From assembly GCF_026625985.1 (NCBI RefSeq), contig NZ_CP113116.1, forward strand, positions 2,480,001-2,544,000: a stretch of 64,000 bases of DNA, read 5' to 3'. Position 1 is the stretch's first letter. Each line of letters begins with the position of its first letter. The position numbers and the translations under genes are program-made. The notes beneath the pieces were generated by a model. It had not been told where the DNA came from. It was given only the letters and a program-made list of their open reading frames with translations, and did no database searches. Below are positions 8,651-29,074 of the stretch, one piece after another. Source of the DNA: Mycobacterium sp. Aquia_213. GTDB lineage: Bacteria; Actinomycetota; Actinomycetes; Mycobacteriales; Mycobacteriaceae.

Positions 8651-8677
8651 AACGTTAGGACGTTCTGCGTAGTTCCC
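8651..8677 (-). promoter_or_regulatory. SigH/SigR-type ECF promoter candidate of rbpA
   Basis: Read on the minus strand, GGGAAC (8677-8672) is followed by 18 bases and then GTT (8653-8651), preceded by C, giving GGAAC-N17-CGTT. This fits the thiol-oxidative-stress consensus GGAAY-N18-GTT of Streptomyces SigR and mycobacterial SigH. The implied start is about 60 bases before the rbpA ATG. In Streptomyces coelicolor rbpA is a known SigR target, so the motif makes biological sense, but a chance match cannot be excluded. Confidence 0.55.
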
Positions 8678-8755
8678 GAGCCGACACGCGGCGTACGCGA
8701 CTCGACCGTCAATGATACCGGGATCACGGAGTGCGGCCGACTAAAGTCGGCATGC

Positions 8756-9106
8756 GTGAGCCGCCGTTCCCACCCACAACCATGCCGCTGGTGCGGTCGA
8801 GACGTGACGGAAGTCGGGATGGGTCGCCGCCGTCAATACTGTCGCCAGTCTTGCCGGCAGCGGGCCTACGAGCAGCGGGCTTCGATCAACCGGGGTGAGG
8901 TGATGGCCCTTCCCGTCGATGCCGTGGTGCTGTCGGCGGACGACGCATCCGACCTGTCAGATCGCGTCTACCAGGTCCGATGCGCCGCGGAGGATGTCGC
9001 CACAGCGTTGGACGAGGGCGCCGCGGCGACCGAACTGCGCGAGCTGTGCAAGGTGCTGATTCGTGCGGCCCAGGCCGCCGACGGCTGGCGTCGAGCAGTC
9101 GTCTGA
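8756..9106 (+). CDS. Small putative zinc-ribbon protein, function unknown (Rv2049c position)
   Basis: This 116-residue protein occupies the place of Rv2049c between rbpA and pks12. The amino terminus is basic and carries Cys10-x2-Cys13 (PCRWCGR) and Cys29-x3-Cys33 (QYCRQSCRQRAYEQR), a plausible four-cysteine zinc ribbon followed by an Arg/Gln-rich helix seen in actinobacterial proteins of unknown role. The rest (about 50-116) is acidic and Ala-rich and predicted helical, ending AADGWRRAVV. The start is GTG 8756. It is divergent from rbpA with about 170 bases between. A nucleic-acid or polymerase-binding role is possible but unproven. Confidence 0.65.
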   Translation: MSRRSHPQPCRWCGRDVTEVGMGRRRQYCRQSCRQRAYEQRASINRGEVMALPVDAVVLSADDASDLSDRVYQVRCAAEDVATALDEGAAATELRELCKVLIRAAQAADGWRRAVV

Positions 9107-9437
9107 CCGCGCTGACCACGACTGATGGTTAGCCGGGTACAGTCGCGCCATGGACTGGGTGCCAGGCGTATGGCGCGGTCAGCGGGACCGCAGCCCAACC
9201 GGCAGCGCACAATTCCCCTTGGACACGGCGTTCCGCACGTCGAATCCGATCCTCCTTTAGCGACCGGGAGTATCGGACGTTTTGAAATCCCGTCGGAGTT
9301 GGCCATACTCACCAGCGACATTCTTGGGTCGGAATGCAGCGCGACGTCGCGCCGCGCAGCAACTGCCGTGACTCGGCATCCGGTGGTTGGCAATCCCATG
9401 TTTGGGAACGGCCAAATGGTAGGCAAGGGGTACTGAG
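9107..9437. other. Leader/intergenic region before pks12
   Basis: These 331 bases have no convincing gene. A 36-codon frame (ATG 9150 to TAG 9260) is open but has no recognisable features. An inverted repeat lies near the 3' end (separate entry), and AAGGGG about eight bases before GTG 9438 is the probable ribosome site of pks12. No clear -35/-10 pair was identified. Confidence 0.5.
9387..9415. promoter_or_regulatory. Nested inverted repeat upstream of pks12
   Basis: TCCCA-tgtt-TGGGA (9394-9407) is a perfect palindrome and is flanked by TTGGC (9387-9391) and GCCAA (9411-9415), which are also complementary. It ends 22 bases before the pks12 start. It could be an operator or a leader hairpin controlling pks12 translation; which of these applies cannot be told from sequence. 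Confidence 0.4.
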
Positions 9438-21923
<12,486 letters not shown>

Positions 21924-21942
21924 CCATGAAAATCGGTAGTCA

Positions 21943-24537
21943 GTGAGAATCGCGGTCACCGGGGCCAGTGGTGTGCTCGGCCGCGGTCTCACCGCCCGAT
22001 TGCTCAGCCAGGGTCACCAGGTTGTAGGAATTGCCCGGCACCGGCCGGAAAGCTGGTCGAGTGCAGCCGATTTCATCGAGGCAGACATCCGGGACGCGGG
22101 CGCGGTCACCCGCGGCGTCGCCGGCGCGGACGTCGTCGCGCATTTCGCGTGGGCACGCTGCCCCGGACCTGACGAACGTATCGGCCATGAGGTCAATGTC
22201 GGCGGCACGCTCAACGTTCTGCAGGCAATGGCCGAGACCGGTTCCAGGCGTATCGTTTTCGCATCGTCGGCACATGTTTATGGCTGTGCCGACGCGCCGA
22301 AAGCCGAACGGGAGCCGATGGTTCCGGTGCTGGCCGACGGCGTGCACCAGGCGCGGGTCGAGGACCTGCTCGGCGAATCGGATGCCGAATGGGTCGCGAT
22401 CCGCTCCGCGCTGATTGTCGGCCGCAACGTCGACAATTGGGTGCGCGGGCTGCTGGCGTCGCCGGCGTTCCCCGAGGGGTCCAACGATCGCCGCATGCAA
22501 GTCGTCCACCTCGACGATGCGCTTCGGTTATTCGCCCGCGCCGTCCTGGACACCGGCATCGCCAATGGCCCAATCAATCTCGCCGCCCCGGGTGAGCAGA
22601 CGTTCCGTCAGATCGCCGCCGTACTGAGGCGCCCGATCATCCGGCTCGGCGGCCCGTTGCGGTCCTTGGGACGACACGGCGAACTGGAGCTGGTGCGAAG
22701 CGCCCCGCTGATGGATACCGCACGATTGCGCGAGCAGTGGGGATTCCAGCCGGCATGGAACTGCGACGAATGCATCGACGACTTCGCGCTGGCGGTACGT
22801 GGCCGCCTCACGCTGGGCAAACGGGTTGTGTCGCTGCCGTGGCGGTTGGCCAATGTTGCGGACCTGCCTGCCGTCGATGCGGCAGCCGATGACGGTGCGG
22901 TCCCCAAATTAGCTGGCCCACAGGGGGATAACGGCGAGTTCGATACCCCGATCGACCCGCGTTTCCCCACCTTTCTGGCCACCAATTTGTCCGAGGCGCT
23001 GCCGGGCCCGTTTTCGCCCGCCTCGGCATCGGTGACCGTGCGCGGATTGCGTGCGGGCGGTGCCATCATTGCCGAGCGGCTGCGGCCGGGCGGAATGGTC
23101 CAGCGCGAAATCGCCATGCGCACCGTCGCGGTGTTCGCCCACCGGCTGTACGGGGCGATCACGTCGGCGCACTTCATGGCCGAAACCGTGCCGTTCGCCA
23201 AGCCGTCGATGATCGTCAGCAATAGCGGGTTCTTCGGCCCCAGCATGGCCTCGCTGCCGATCTTCGGTGAGCGGCGTCCTGACGAAATCGGCTGGGCTCG
23301 AAAGCAACTGCGAAATACCCGCAATATCGGGGTGTTCGGCGTCAATCTGGTGGGCCTGAGCTCCGGTGCGTCGCGCGATACCCACGACTTCATCGCCGAT
23401 GTCGATCGACTGGAACGGCTGGCCGACGATGTCACCCACCTCGACGATCGCCGGCTGCTGAGCCTGATCGTGTTGGCGCGCGACCACGTTGTGCACGGAT
23501 GGGTGCTGGCCTCGGCGTCGTTCATGCTGTGCGCCGCGTTCAATGTGTTGTTGCGCGGCTTGTGCGGTCGCGACACCTCCCCGTCCGCAGGCCCCGAACT
23601 CGTCAGTGCGCGATCGGTCGAGGCCATGCAACGCCTGGTGGTCGCGGCACAGCGTGATCCGAACGTGGCTCGACTGCTGGCCGAACCGGGGGAGCGGCTG
23701 GACAAGCTGGCCGTTGACGCCCCGGAATTCCACGCCGCGGTGTTCGAGGAGCTGGAGCTGATCGGCCATCGTGGTCCGGCAGAGCTCGAGATGCTGTCGA
23801 CGAGTTACGCCGACGACCCGGAGTTGCTGGTCCGGATGGTAGCCAGGGCAATGAGTGCACCACCGACGCCACCGCCGCAGCACCCGCGGATTCCGTTGCG
23901 GGCCAGGCCGGTAGCGCTGCTGGCGGCAAGCCAACTCCGCGACCGGGAAGCGCGTCGCGACAAAGTGGTGCGGGCCAACTGGGTGCTGCGTGCTCTGCTG
24001 CGCGAGTACGGGCGCCGGAAGGTGGAGGCCGGGATCTTCCACACCGCCGACGATGTGTTCTACCTGCTGGTTGACGAACTCGACGCGCTGCCCGCCGACG
24101 TCGCGAGCGTGGTGGCCCACCGCCGGGCCGAACACCGCCGGCTGGCGACCGTCGCTCCGCCGACGGTATTCAGCGGGAACTGGGAGCCGTCCATCACGTC
24201 GACGCCGGCCCTTGTCAGCGGAGACACCCTGCGCGGTGTCGGCGTGTGCGGGGGACGGGTGCGCGGCCGGGTGCGGATCGTGCGGCCCGAGACGATCGAC
24301 GACCTGCAACCCGGCGAAATCCTCGTCGCGGAGGTCACCGACGTCGGCTACACCGCAGCATTCTGCTACGCCGCGGCCGTGGTGACCGAACTCGGCGGCC
24401 CGATGTCACACGCCGCGGTGGTGGCTCGCGAATTCGGCTTCCCCTGTGTGGTCGACGTCCACGGCGCAACCAAGTCGTTGCCGCCGGGCGCACTCATCGA
24501 GGTCGACGGCACGTCGGGCGAAATTCATCTGCTTTAA
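21943..24537 (+). CDS. SDR epimerase / PEP-utilising mobile-domain fusion protein (Rv2047c-like)
   Basis: This 864-residue two-part protein starts 19 bases after pks12. Residues 1-300 form an extended SDR (NAD-dependent epimerase) domain with GASGVLGRG at 7 and SSAHVYG near 110. Residues about 340-770 include NLSEALPGPFSPASASVTVRG, resembling the central domain of PEP synthase/rifampin phosphotransferase-like proteins. The end is a PEP-utilising mobile domain with LGGPMSHAAVVAREFGFPCV and the swivelling His823. No ATP-grasp domain is present, so the protein cannot by itself run the usual ATP-to-substrate phosphotransfer. The gene order pks12-Rv2047c is conserved in M. tuberculosis, hinting at a role in phosphomycoketide metabolism; this is inference. 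The start is GTG 21943. Confidence 0.88.
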   Translation: MRIAVTGASGVLGRGLTARLLSQGHQVVGIARHRPESWSSAADFIEADIRDAGAVTRGVAGADVVAHFAWARCPGPDERIGHEVNVGGTLNVLQAMAETGSRRIVFASSAHVYGCADAPKAEREPMVPVLADGVHQARVEDLLGESDAEWVAIRSALIVGRNVDNWVRGLLASPAFPEGSNDRRMQVVHLDDALRLFARAVLDTGIANGPINLAAPGEQTFRQIAAVLRRPIIRLGGPLRSLGRHGELELVRSAPLMDTARLREQWGFQPAWNCDECIDDFALAVRGRLTLGKRVVSLPWRLANVADLPAVDAAADDGAVPKLAGPQGDNGEFDTPIDPRFPTFLATNLSEALPGPFSPASASVTVRGLRAGGAIIAERLRPGGMVQREIAMRTVAVFAHRLYGAITSAHFMAETVPFAKPSMIVSNSGFFGPSMASLPIFGERRPDEIGWARKQLRNTRNIGVFGVNLVGLSSGASRDTHDFIADVDRLERLADDVTHLDDRRLLSLIVLARDHVVHGWVLASASFMLCAAFNVLLRGLCGRDTSPSAGPELVSARSVEAMQRLVVAAQRDPNVARLLAEPGERLDKLAVDAPEFHAAVFEELELIGHRGPAELEMLSTSYADDPELLVRMVARAMSAPPTPPPQHPRIPLRARPVALLAASQLRDREARRDKVVRANWVLRALLREYGRRKVEAGIFHTADDVFYLLVDELDALPADVASVVAHRRAEHRRLATVAPPTVFSGNWEPSITSTPALVSGDTLRGVGVCGGRVRGRVRIVRPETIDDLQPGEILVAEVTDVGYTAAFCYAAAVVTELGGPMSHAAVVAREFGFPCVVDVHGATKSLPPGALIEVDGTSGEIHLL

Positions 24538-24711
24538 CCAGCCTTGGCATTCATTAGGCCGCGGGGAAGCGTCAGCGGCAAGTCGTTGTAAGTTGCGATG
24601 CCTGGCGGTGCCGCGACTACTGCTGCAATCGCATTGACAGCGCTTGCCGACGCTCCCGGTGGTCCACTGAACAACTCGATGGGGGGACTGCTCGCCGTAC
24701 CTTGACGTCAC
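24534..24711 (-). pseudogene. Deletion remnant of a DapB-like oxidoreductase gene
   Basis: The minus strand encodes the first residues of a DapB-like protein (GTG at 24711; HRVVQWTTGSVGKR) and then, one base out of frame, the last ones (AVNAIAAVVAAPPGIATYND then LPLTLPRG, stop at 24536-24534). The intact relative at 27564-28616 has YRVVQWTTGNVGKK at its start and IPAVVAAPPGIATYND then LPLLLPRG at its end. About 300 central codons are missing, with the join near 24630-24640. The remnant's stop overlaps the stop codon of the Rv2047c-like gene and its start overlaps the stop of the next P450 gene by four bases, as if it had been the last gene of the leftward operon. Confidence 0.85.
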
Positions 24712-25883
24712 GGTCGGGTCTCCCTTGTGAGAATGCGCACCGGCAGCCGGGGCAGGGTGCTGGTCGGGGAGGGCCAGATGATTTCGGGCCGGTACCCCGG
24801 CGCGAGTTCGAAATGGGGTATGCGCTTCAGCCATTCGGTCACGACGACGTTCATTTCCATTCGCGCCAGGTGGGAGCCGACGCAGCGGTGCGGACCGCCA
24901 CCGAAGCCCCAGTGCTTGTGCACCTTGCCGTCCAGTACCAAGTCGTCACCGGAGATCGCATCGCTGCCGTCCCGGTTGATCGCGCCCAGGCACAGCCGCA
25001 CCCGAGAACCCGCCGGCAAGGTGACGCCGGCGATGGTGACGTCCTCGGTCGTCACCCGGGGGACGACCGGGGCCGAGGATTCCAATCGGACCATCTCCTC
25101 GACGAAAACACCGATCGTATCCGGGTTTTCGCAAAGGCGGGCGCGCACGCCGGGACGCCGGGCCAGCTCCAGCATGGCCGCCCCGATGGCCGACGTGACG
25201 GTGTCCAGACCCGCAAGCACGAAGAAGAAAGCCATGCCGAGGGCCTCGTCGTCGGTCAGTGCGTCCTCGCCCACCAGCACCTGAGAGAGGACATCGTCGC
25301 CCGGATGCCGGCGATGCTCGGCGACGGCCTCGGTGAGGTAGGCAAACAGCTCCAGAGCTGGTGTCAGATCAGGGGATTCGCCAGCCGCATTCGGGATGCT
25401 CAATTCGATGATGGCGTCTTTCCACCGGATCAGCCGCTCGCGATCCCGCAGCGGCAAGCCGAACAACGTCAGAAATACCTGCGACGGATAGGGAGTCGCC
25501 AGCTCGGACATCACCTCGCACTCGTCGCGCTGCGCGATCGAGTCGACGATGTCGATCGCTTGGGCCTGGATCGACGGCAGGATCGCGGCGAGCGCATGCG
25601 GACTGAAGAACGGCTGCAGAATCCGACGAAACCGGGTGTGCTCCGGGGGATCAAAGGCCGCCGGCACCAGCGGCAACGGACTCCCGACCACCTCGAATGC
25701 TTTCTTGGAGGAAAACACATTCGGATTGCGCAGTGCGGCAAGCACATCCGCGCGTCGGGTCAGTGCGTACCAGCCGTCACTCAGCACCACCGGGCCGGCG
25801 TCCCGCAATGCGGCCCAGCCTGCGCCCCGGTCGAGCGACATCGGCAGATCGGTCAAATCGACTACCGGGATACCCTCGGTCAT
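24708..25883 (-). CDS. Cytochrome P450 (island copy 1)
   Basis: This is a 391-residue soluble bacterial P450 monooxygenase. The heme-binding loop is HWGFGGGPHRCVGSHLAR with ligand Cys334. The I-helix oxygen-activation segment reads FFFVLAGLDTVTSAI, the K-helix ExxR is EEMVR, and PPEHTRFRRIL marks the C-helix. The length is normal. It is the last intact gene of the leftward operon, with ribosome site AAAGGAA before ATG 25883. No ferredoxin or ferredoxin reductase is encoded in the island, so electrons must come from elsewhere. The substrate is unknown; it is distinct from the tandem P450 pair at 39-41 kb. Confidence 0.93.
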   Translation of the reverse strand: MTEGIPVVDLTDLPMSLDRGAGWAALRDAGPVVLSDGWYALTRRADVLAALRNPNVFSSKKAFEVVGSPLPLVPAAFDPPEHTRFRRILQPFFSPHALAAILPSIQAQAIDIVDSIAQRDECEVMSELATPYPSQVFLTLFGLPLRDRERLIRWKDAIIELSIPNAAGESPDLTPALELFAYLTEAVAEHRRHPGDDVLSQVLVGEDALTDDEALGMAFFFVLAGLDTVTSAIGAAMLELARRPGVRARLCENPDTIGVFVEEMVRLESSAPVVPRVTTEDVTIAGVTLPAGSRVRLCLGAINRDGSDAISGDDLVLDGKVHKHWGFGGGPHRCVGSHLARMEMNVVVTEWLKRIPHFELAPGYRPEIIWPSPTSTLPRLPVRILTRETRP

Positions 25884-25902
25884 GCCTCGTTCCTTTCGAT
25901 GC

Positions 25903-26319
25903 TCACGGCAGGTTGGTAGACAGGAAAGTCAGCGGTAAGCCGACCACCGACAGATCGACTTCCTCGAGATAGTTACCGTCGCCGGAGAAGCCTTGCCGGA
26001 AGCGGGTGGTCGAGCCGTACCGTTGGGCAATGCTCTCGGCTTCCGACGCTCCGGGAACCTGGACCACTACCGTGTAAACACCGTCACCATGTCTCGCCAG
26101 GAATTCGCGCACCGAAGTCGCCACCGTCGCAGTGGATTCCGTGTTCGGACTGATCAGCTCGATGCCCCGATTCCAGTCCAGCAGTACCCGAAGCCCGAGT
26201 TCGTCCAAGGCGATGTCCTCGAAGCTAAAGCCCAGCTCCCGGAACAGGTCTCCCACGGTGTCGTGCCGTTCACGCGCGACCGCGAAGACGACGTGATGCA
26301 ACCGCGATGAGTCGCTCAT
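25903..26319 (-). CDS. VOC (glyoxalase/dioxygenase superfamily) protein
   Basis: This 138-residue protein fits the vicinal oxygen chelate fold: LHHVVFAVARERHDTVGDLF at the start, ELGLRVLLDWNRGIELISP in the middle, GVYTVVVQVPGASEAESIA in the second half. Only some VOC metal ligands are evident (His8/His9, Glu54), so catalysis is not assured; a binding or isomerase role is also possible. The open frame continues upstream over the next P450 gene, but ATG 26319 is chosen because it overlaps the upstream stop by four bases (ATGA), a coupling arrangement repeated in this operon. Confidence 0.75.
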   Translation of the reverse strand: MSDSSRLHHVVFAVARERHDTVGDLFRELGFSFEDIALDELGLRVLLDWNRGIELISPNTESTATVATSVREFLARHGDGVYTVVVQVPGASEAESIAQRYGSTTRFRQGFSGDGNYLEEVDLSVVGLPLTFLSTNLP

Positions 26320-27551
26320 CGTCGCGGGCCGAACTCTATTGGCAGACTTGTCGGTCCGCTCATGCCAAGCATCGGTTTCCACGGGGCAGGTCCGACGCGG
26401 CGGGCGTCGGGCATGCGCCGCGCCAAGATCTTCAGCCCTTCGGCCAGCTCGAGTCTGGCCAGGTTCGCGCCGAGGCAGTAGTGCACGCCACCGCCGAAGG
26501 TCAACACCGCCGGCGCACCCTCGCGGGTGATGTCGAAGCGATCGGGATCCTGGTAGATTGCGGGATCGCGGTTTGCCGCAAAGGAATTCACAAAGATATA
26601 CGTGCCACTCGGGAAGCTGAATCCGCCCAACTCGACGTCCTCGGTCACGGTGCGGACGGTGTTGCACACGGCGGGCGAGTGGCGCATGCTTTCCTCGACC
26701 GCCGACATGGCCAGTTCCGGGTGATCGCGTAGCAACGCCCATTGCTCCGGGTGGTCGAGCAACACCTGCGTGGATGCGGCCAGCTGATTGCGGGTGGTAT
26801 CCGTTCCCGCGAGCAGCAAACCGGCCACCGTCAACCGCAGTTCGTCGGCGTTGAGCCGGTCGCCGTCGTCCTCGGCCCTAATGAGATTGGAGAGCAGGTC
26901 GTCGGTCAAATGGTGGCGTCGGTCGGCGACCATCTCATCGACGTAGGCGTCCATTTCGGCCCAGCCGCGAAGGACGGCCGGCATTTCGTCGACGAGATTG
27001 ACCGAGAAGTTGACCATCTTGAAGATCTCTTCGGCCCATCGGTCGAAATGCGTCCAATCCGCGCGCGGGGCACCGAGAAGGGCGCAGATGACGGGAATGG
27101 GATAGTGCCGGGCGATATCGGTGACGATGTCACAGCGGCCCGCGGCGGCAACGTCGTCGATCAGCTCGTTGATCACTTCGCCGATCGTTTCGTCCAGGCC
27201 CGCGATGGCCCGCGGCGTGAATGCCCGTGATACCAGGCTTCGCAGCCGATGGTGTTCGGCGCCTTCCGCGCAGATGATGCTCCCGACGACCCTGTCCCAG
27301 AGCGGCCCCGACGTCACGCCTTGTGCGCTCAGGTGAAGACCCGGCGGGATGATGAATCGGGTGTCGCGCAGAATATTTCGGGCGAGATCGTAAGAGAGCA
27401 CTTCGGGACCGAACGGCCCGATGGCGATCGGCGCCCGTTGCTGTGCCGCCCGAATCCGGTCGCAGACCGCGTGCGGCGATTCGGTGACGTCATACTCGAG
27501 CGCCGGAAGTCCTGCCTCGAAGATGCTGGGCGCACCGGTGGTGGCGGTCAT
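26316..27551 (-). CDS. Cytochrome P450 (island copy 2)
   Basis: This 411-residue P450 has the heme loop FGGGVHYCLGANLARLE (Cys359), the I-helix LLLAGTDTTRNQL, the K-helix EESMR and EGAEHHRLRSLVSRAF in the C-helix. The C-terminal pattern CLGANLARLE is typical of actinobacterial CYP families acting on terpenoids, steroids or fatty acids, but the family cannot be fixed here. ATG 27551 is chosen over GTG 27557, because the ribosome site AAAGGA is seven bases upstream of it. It sits 12 bases after the DapB-like gene and is coupled to the VOC gene downstream. Confidence 0.93.
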   Translation of the reverse strand: MTATTGAPSIFEAGLPALEYDVTESPHAVCDRIRAAQQRAPIAIGPFGPEVLSYDLARNILRDTRFIIPPGLHLSAQGVTSGPLWDRVVGSIICAEGAEHHRLRSLVSRAFTPRAIAGLDETIGEVINELIDDVAAAGRCDIVTDIARHYPIPVICALLGAPRADWTHFDRWAEEIFKMVNFSVNLVDEMPAVLRGWAEMDAYVDEMVADRRHHLTDDLLSNLIRAEDDGDRLNADELRLTVAGLLLAGTDTTRNQLAASTQVLLDHPEQWALLRDHPELAMSAVEESMRHSPAVCNTVRTVTEDVELGGFSFPSGTYIFVNSFAANRDPAIYQDPDRFDITREGAPAVLTFGGGVHYCLGANLARLELAEGLKILARRMPDARRVGPAPWKPMLGMSGPTSLPIEFGPRR

Positions 27552-27563
27552 GTGCACGTCCTT

Positions 27564-28616
27564 TCAGTTGCGCGCCAGCACTCCGCGCGGAAGCAGCAGG
27601 GGCAGGTCGTTGTAGGTGGCGATGCCGGGCGGCGCGGCGACGACAGCCGGTATCGCGGTGATGGCCGGCATGGCGGTGATGGTCAAGCCGAGCATGATGT
27701 AGTCGTCGATCGATTCGCCGTGAAAGTCCGGCGGGGGCTCGAAACTCAGCGTGCTCTTGATCGTTGGGCGGCCCTGGACCGTGACGGTGTAACCGAAACT
27801 CGTCGACCAGGCCGGGTCCAGGGATTGGCCTTTGGTCCACACGCCGCGAACCTCGACCACCTCACGCCCGGCGAAAATTCCCTTCCACCGGACGTCGATG
27901 CCCGCGACGCAGCCCTGCTTGATGGTCCAGTCACCGGGCAACAGCAGATCCTCTGTGGTGTGCGCATATTCGGATTCGCACCGGATGTCGTCGAGTTGGA
28001 CTCCGAGAGCATCGGCGATCACGAGGACCGCCTCGCGGAAGATGCCCGATCCCTTCTCGGTGATCGTGTGCAGGTCGGGCTGGTCGATCGGATAGCCGAA
28101 ACCCATCGGTATCTCCGTCGCCGGGGAGTTGTAGATGGTGGTGTCGAAGGATTCGACGATGGAGATTCGGTCCACCCGATCGGAGATGCCGGCCGTGACG
28201 ATCGCGAAGAGCTGGATGAAACCCGGGTTGATGCCGCTACCGAAGATGGTCGAACCGCCGCGCGCACACGCTTCGGTGATCCGTTCCCGGTCAGGGCCCA
28301 GTTGGTGCCCGGTGATGAACTCCGATGTGGTCACGATGTTGATCCCCGCTCCGAGAATGCGGGTCACTTCATCGACATCGGCGAACATCGGGTTGTAGAC
28401 AGCACAATCGGGCTTCAGGTTCAGCAGCGCCTCGACGTCGTCGGTTGCCCGCACCCCCATGGGTTCGATGCCGCACAGCTCACCGACGTCACGGCCGACC
28501 TTGTCCGGAGACCACGCGTAGCAGCCGACGAGCTCCAACAACGAATTCTCGGTGATCGCGTGCACCGACTTCTTGCCGACATTGCCTGTCGTCCACTGAA
28601 CGACGCGGTACGTCAA
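27564..28616 (-). CDS. DapB-like NAD(P)-dependent oxidoreductase (island copy 1)
   Basis: This 350-residue protein resembles dihydrodipicolinate reductase and 2,4-diaminopentanoate dehydrogenase in its N-terminal Rossmann domain: YRVVQWTTGNVGKKSVHAI. Further family marks are GGSTIFGSGINPGF and the end AVVAAPPGIATYND. Mycobacteria carry many such proteins without known substrates; imine, amine or carbonyl reduction is plausible. The frame is open farther upstream, but TTG 28616 is preferred: it overlaps the stop of the previous gene as TTGA and begins MTYRVVQW, matching the family start. Two more family members and one remnant lie in the same island. Confidence 0.82.
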   Translation of the reverse strand: MTYRVVQWTTGNVGKKSVHAITENSLLELVGCYAWSPDKVGRDVGELCGIEPMGVRATDDVEALLNLKPDCAVYNPMFADVDEVTRILGAGINIVTTSEFITGHQLGPDRERITEACARGGSTIFGSGINPGFIQLFAIVTAGISDRVDRISIVESFDTTIYNSPATEIPMGFGYPIDQPDLHTITEKGSGIFREAVLVIADALGVQLDDIRCESEYAHTTEDLLLPGDWTIKQGCVAGIDVRWKGIFAGREVVEVRGVWTKGQSLDPAWSTSFGYTVTVQGRPTIKSTLSFEPPPDFHGESIDDYIMLGLTITAMPAITAIPAVVAAPPGIATYNDLPLLLPRGVLARN

Positions 28617-29053
28617 GGGTGCGACCCGGCCTGCTGTTGAGCGGCCTGGCGAGCCAGCCGATCGTTGTGGATCCTGACGAGTTCGCGGAATCCGAGCCGG
28701 TGGTACTTGGGTATCGGCTGAATACCCCACACGTCCTGAGCGGTGGCCTTACCCTCGGCGCCCTCGGGCGGTCCGAACGGCGGGTAGGGGTACTTGCACT
28801 CCAGACTGTCGTTGGAGTAGCGAATCTTCAGCAGCTCGCTGCAGATCTCGGTCAGGCTCAGCGTCGGGTAGCCGTAGTACACCGCCATGAACGGCAATGT
28901 GAAGGCGCCTTCGATCACGAGTGCCACCAGGCAGACCAAGACGGCCCGCTTGATCCATTTGTGCATGCGTGCGTAGTAGGGCGTGGTGCCCGGCTCGAGA
29001 TTCTCGGAATCTTTGGTCGGTTCTTTTTCGTCGGTAGCTGACTCTGCGGTCAT
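28613..29053 (-). CDS. One-helix membrane protein of unknown family (146 aa)
   Basis: A polar amino terminus of about 35 residues is followed by one hydrophobic helix (IKRAVLVCLVALVIEGAFTL, roughly residues 35-60), then an extracytoplasmic or luminal region with two cysteines (EICSELLKI and LECKYPYPPFGPPEG) and a conserved-looking end VWGIQPIPKYHRLGFRELV. I do not recognise the family. Its position beside the polytopic protein, with a 21-base gap and AAGGAG ribosome site, suggests that it is a subunit of the same membrane complex. It is coupled by a four-base overlap to the DapB-like gene. Confidence 0.75.
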   Translation of the reverse strand: MTAESATDEKEPTKDSENLEPGTTPYYARMHKWIKRAVLVCLVALVIEGAFTLPFMAVYYGYPTLSLTEICSELLKIRYSNDSLECKYPYPPFGPPEGAEGKATAQDVWGIQPIPKYHRLGFRELVRIHNDRLARQAAQQQAGSHP

Positions 29054-29074
29054 GACAATGCTCCTTAAACCTGT

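Noticed and set aside
9125..9436. 103-codon frame ending just before pks12, and a 36-codon frame 9150-9260
   Set aside because: No recognisable domain, poor ribosome sites and composition unlike neighbouring genes; treated as leader DNA.
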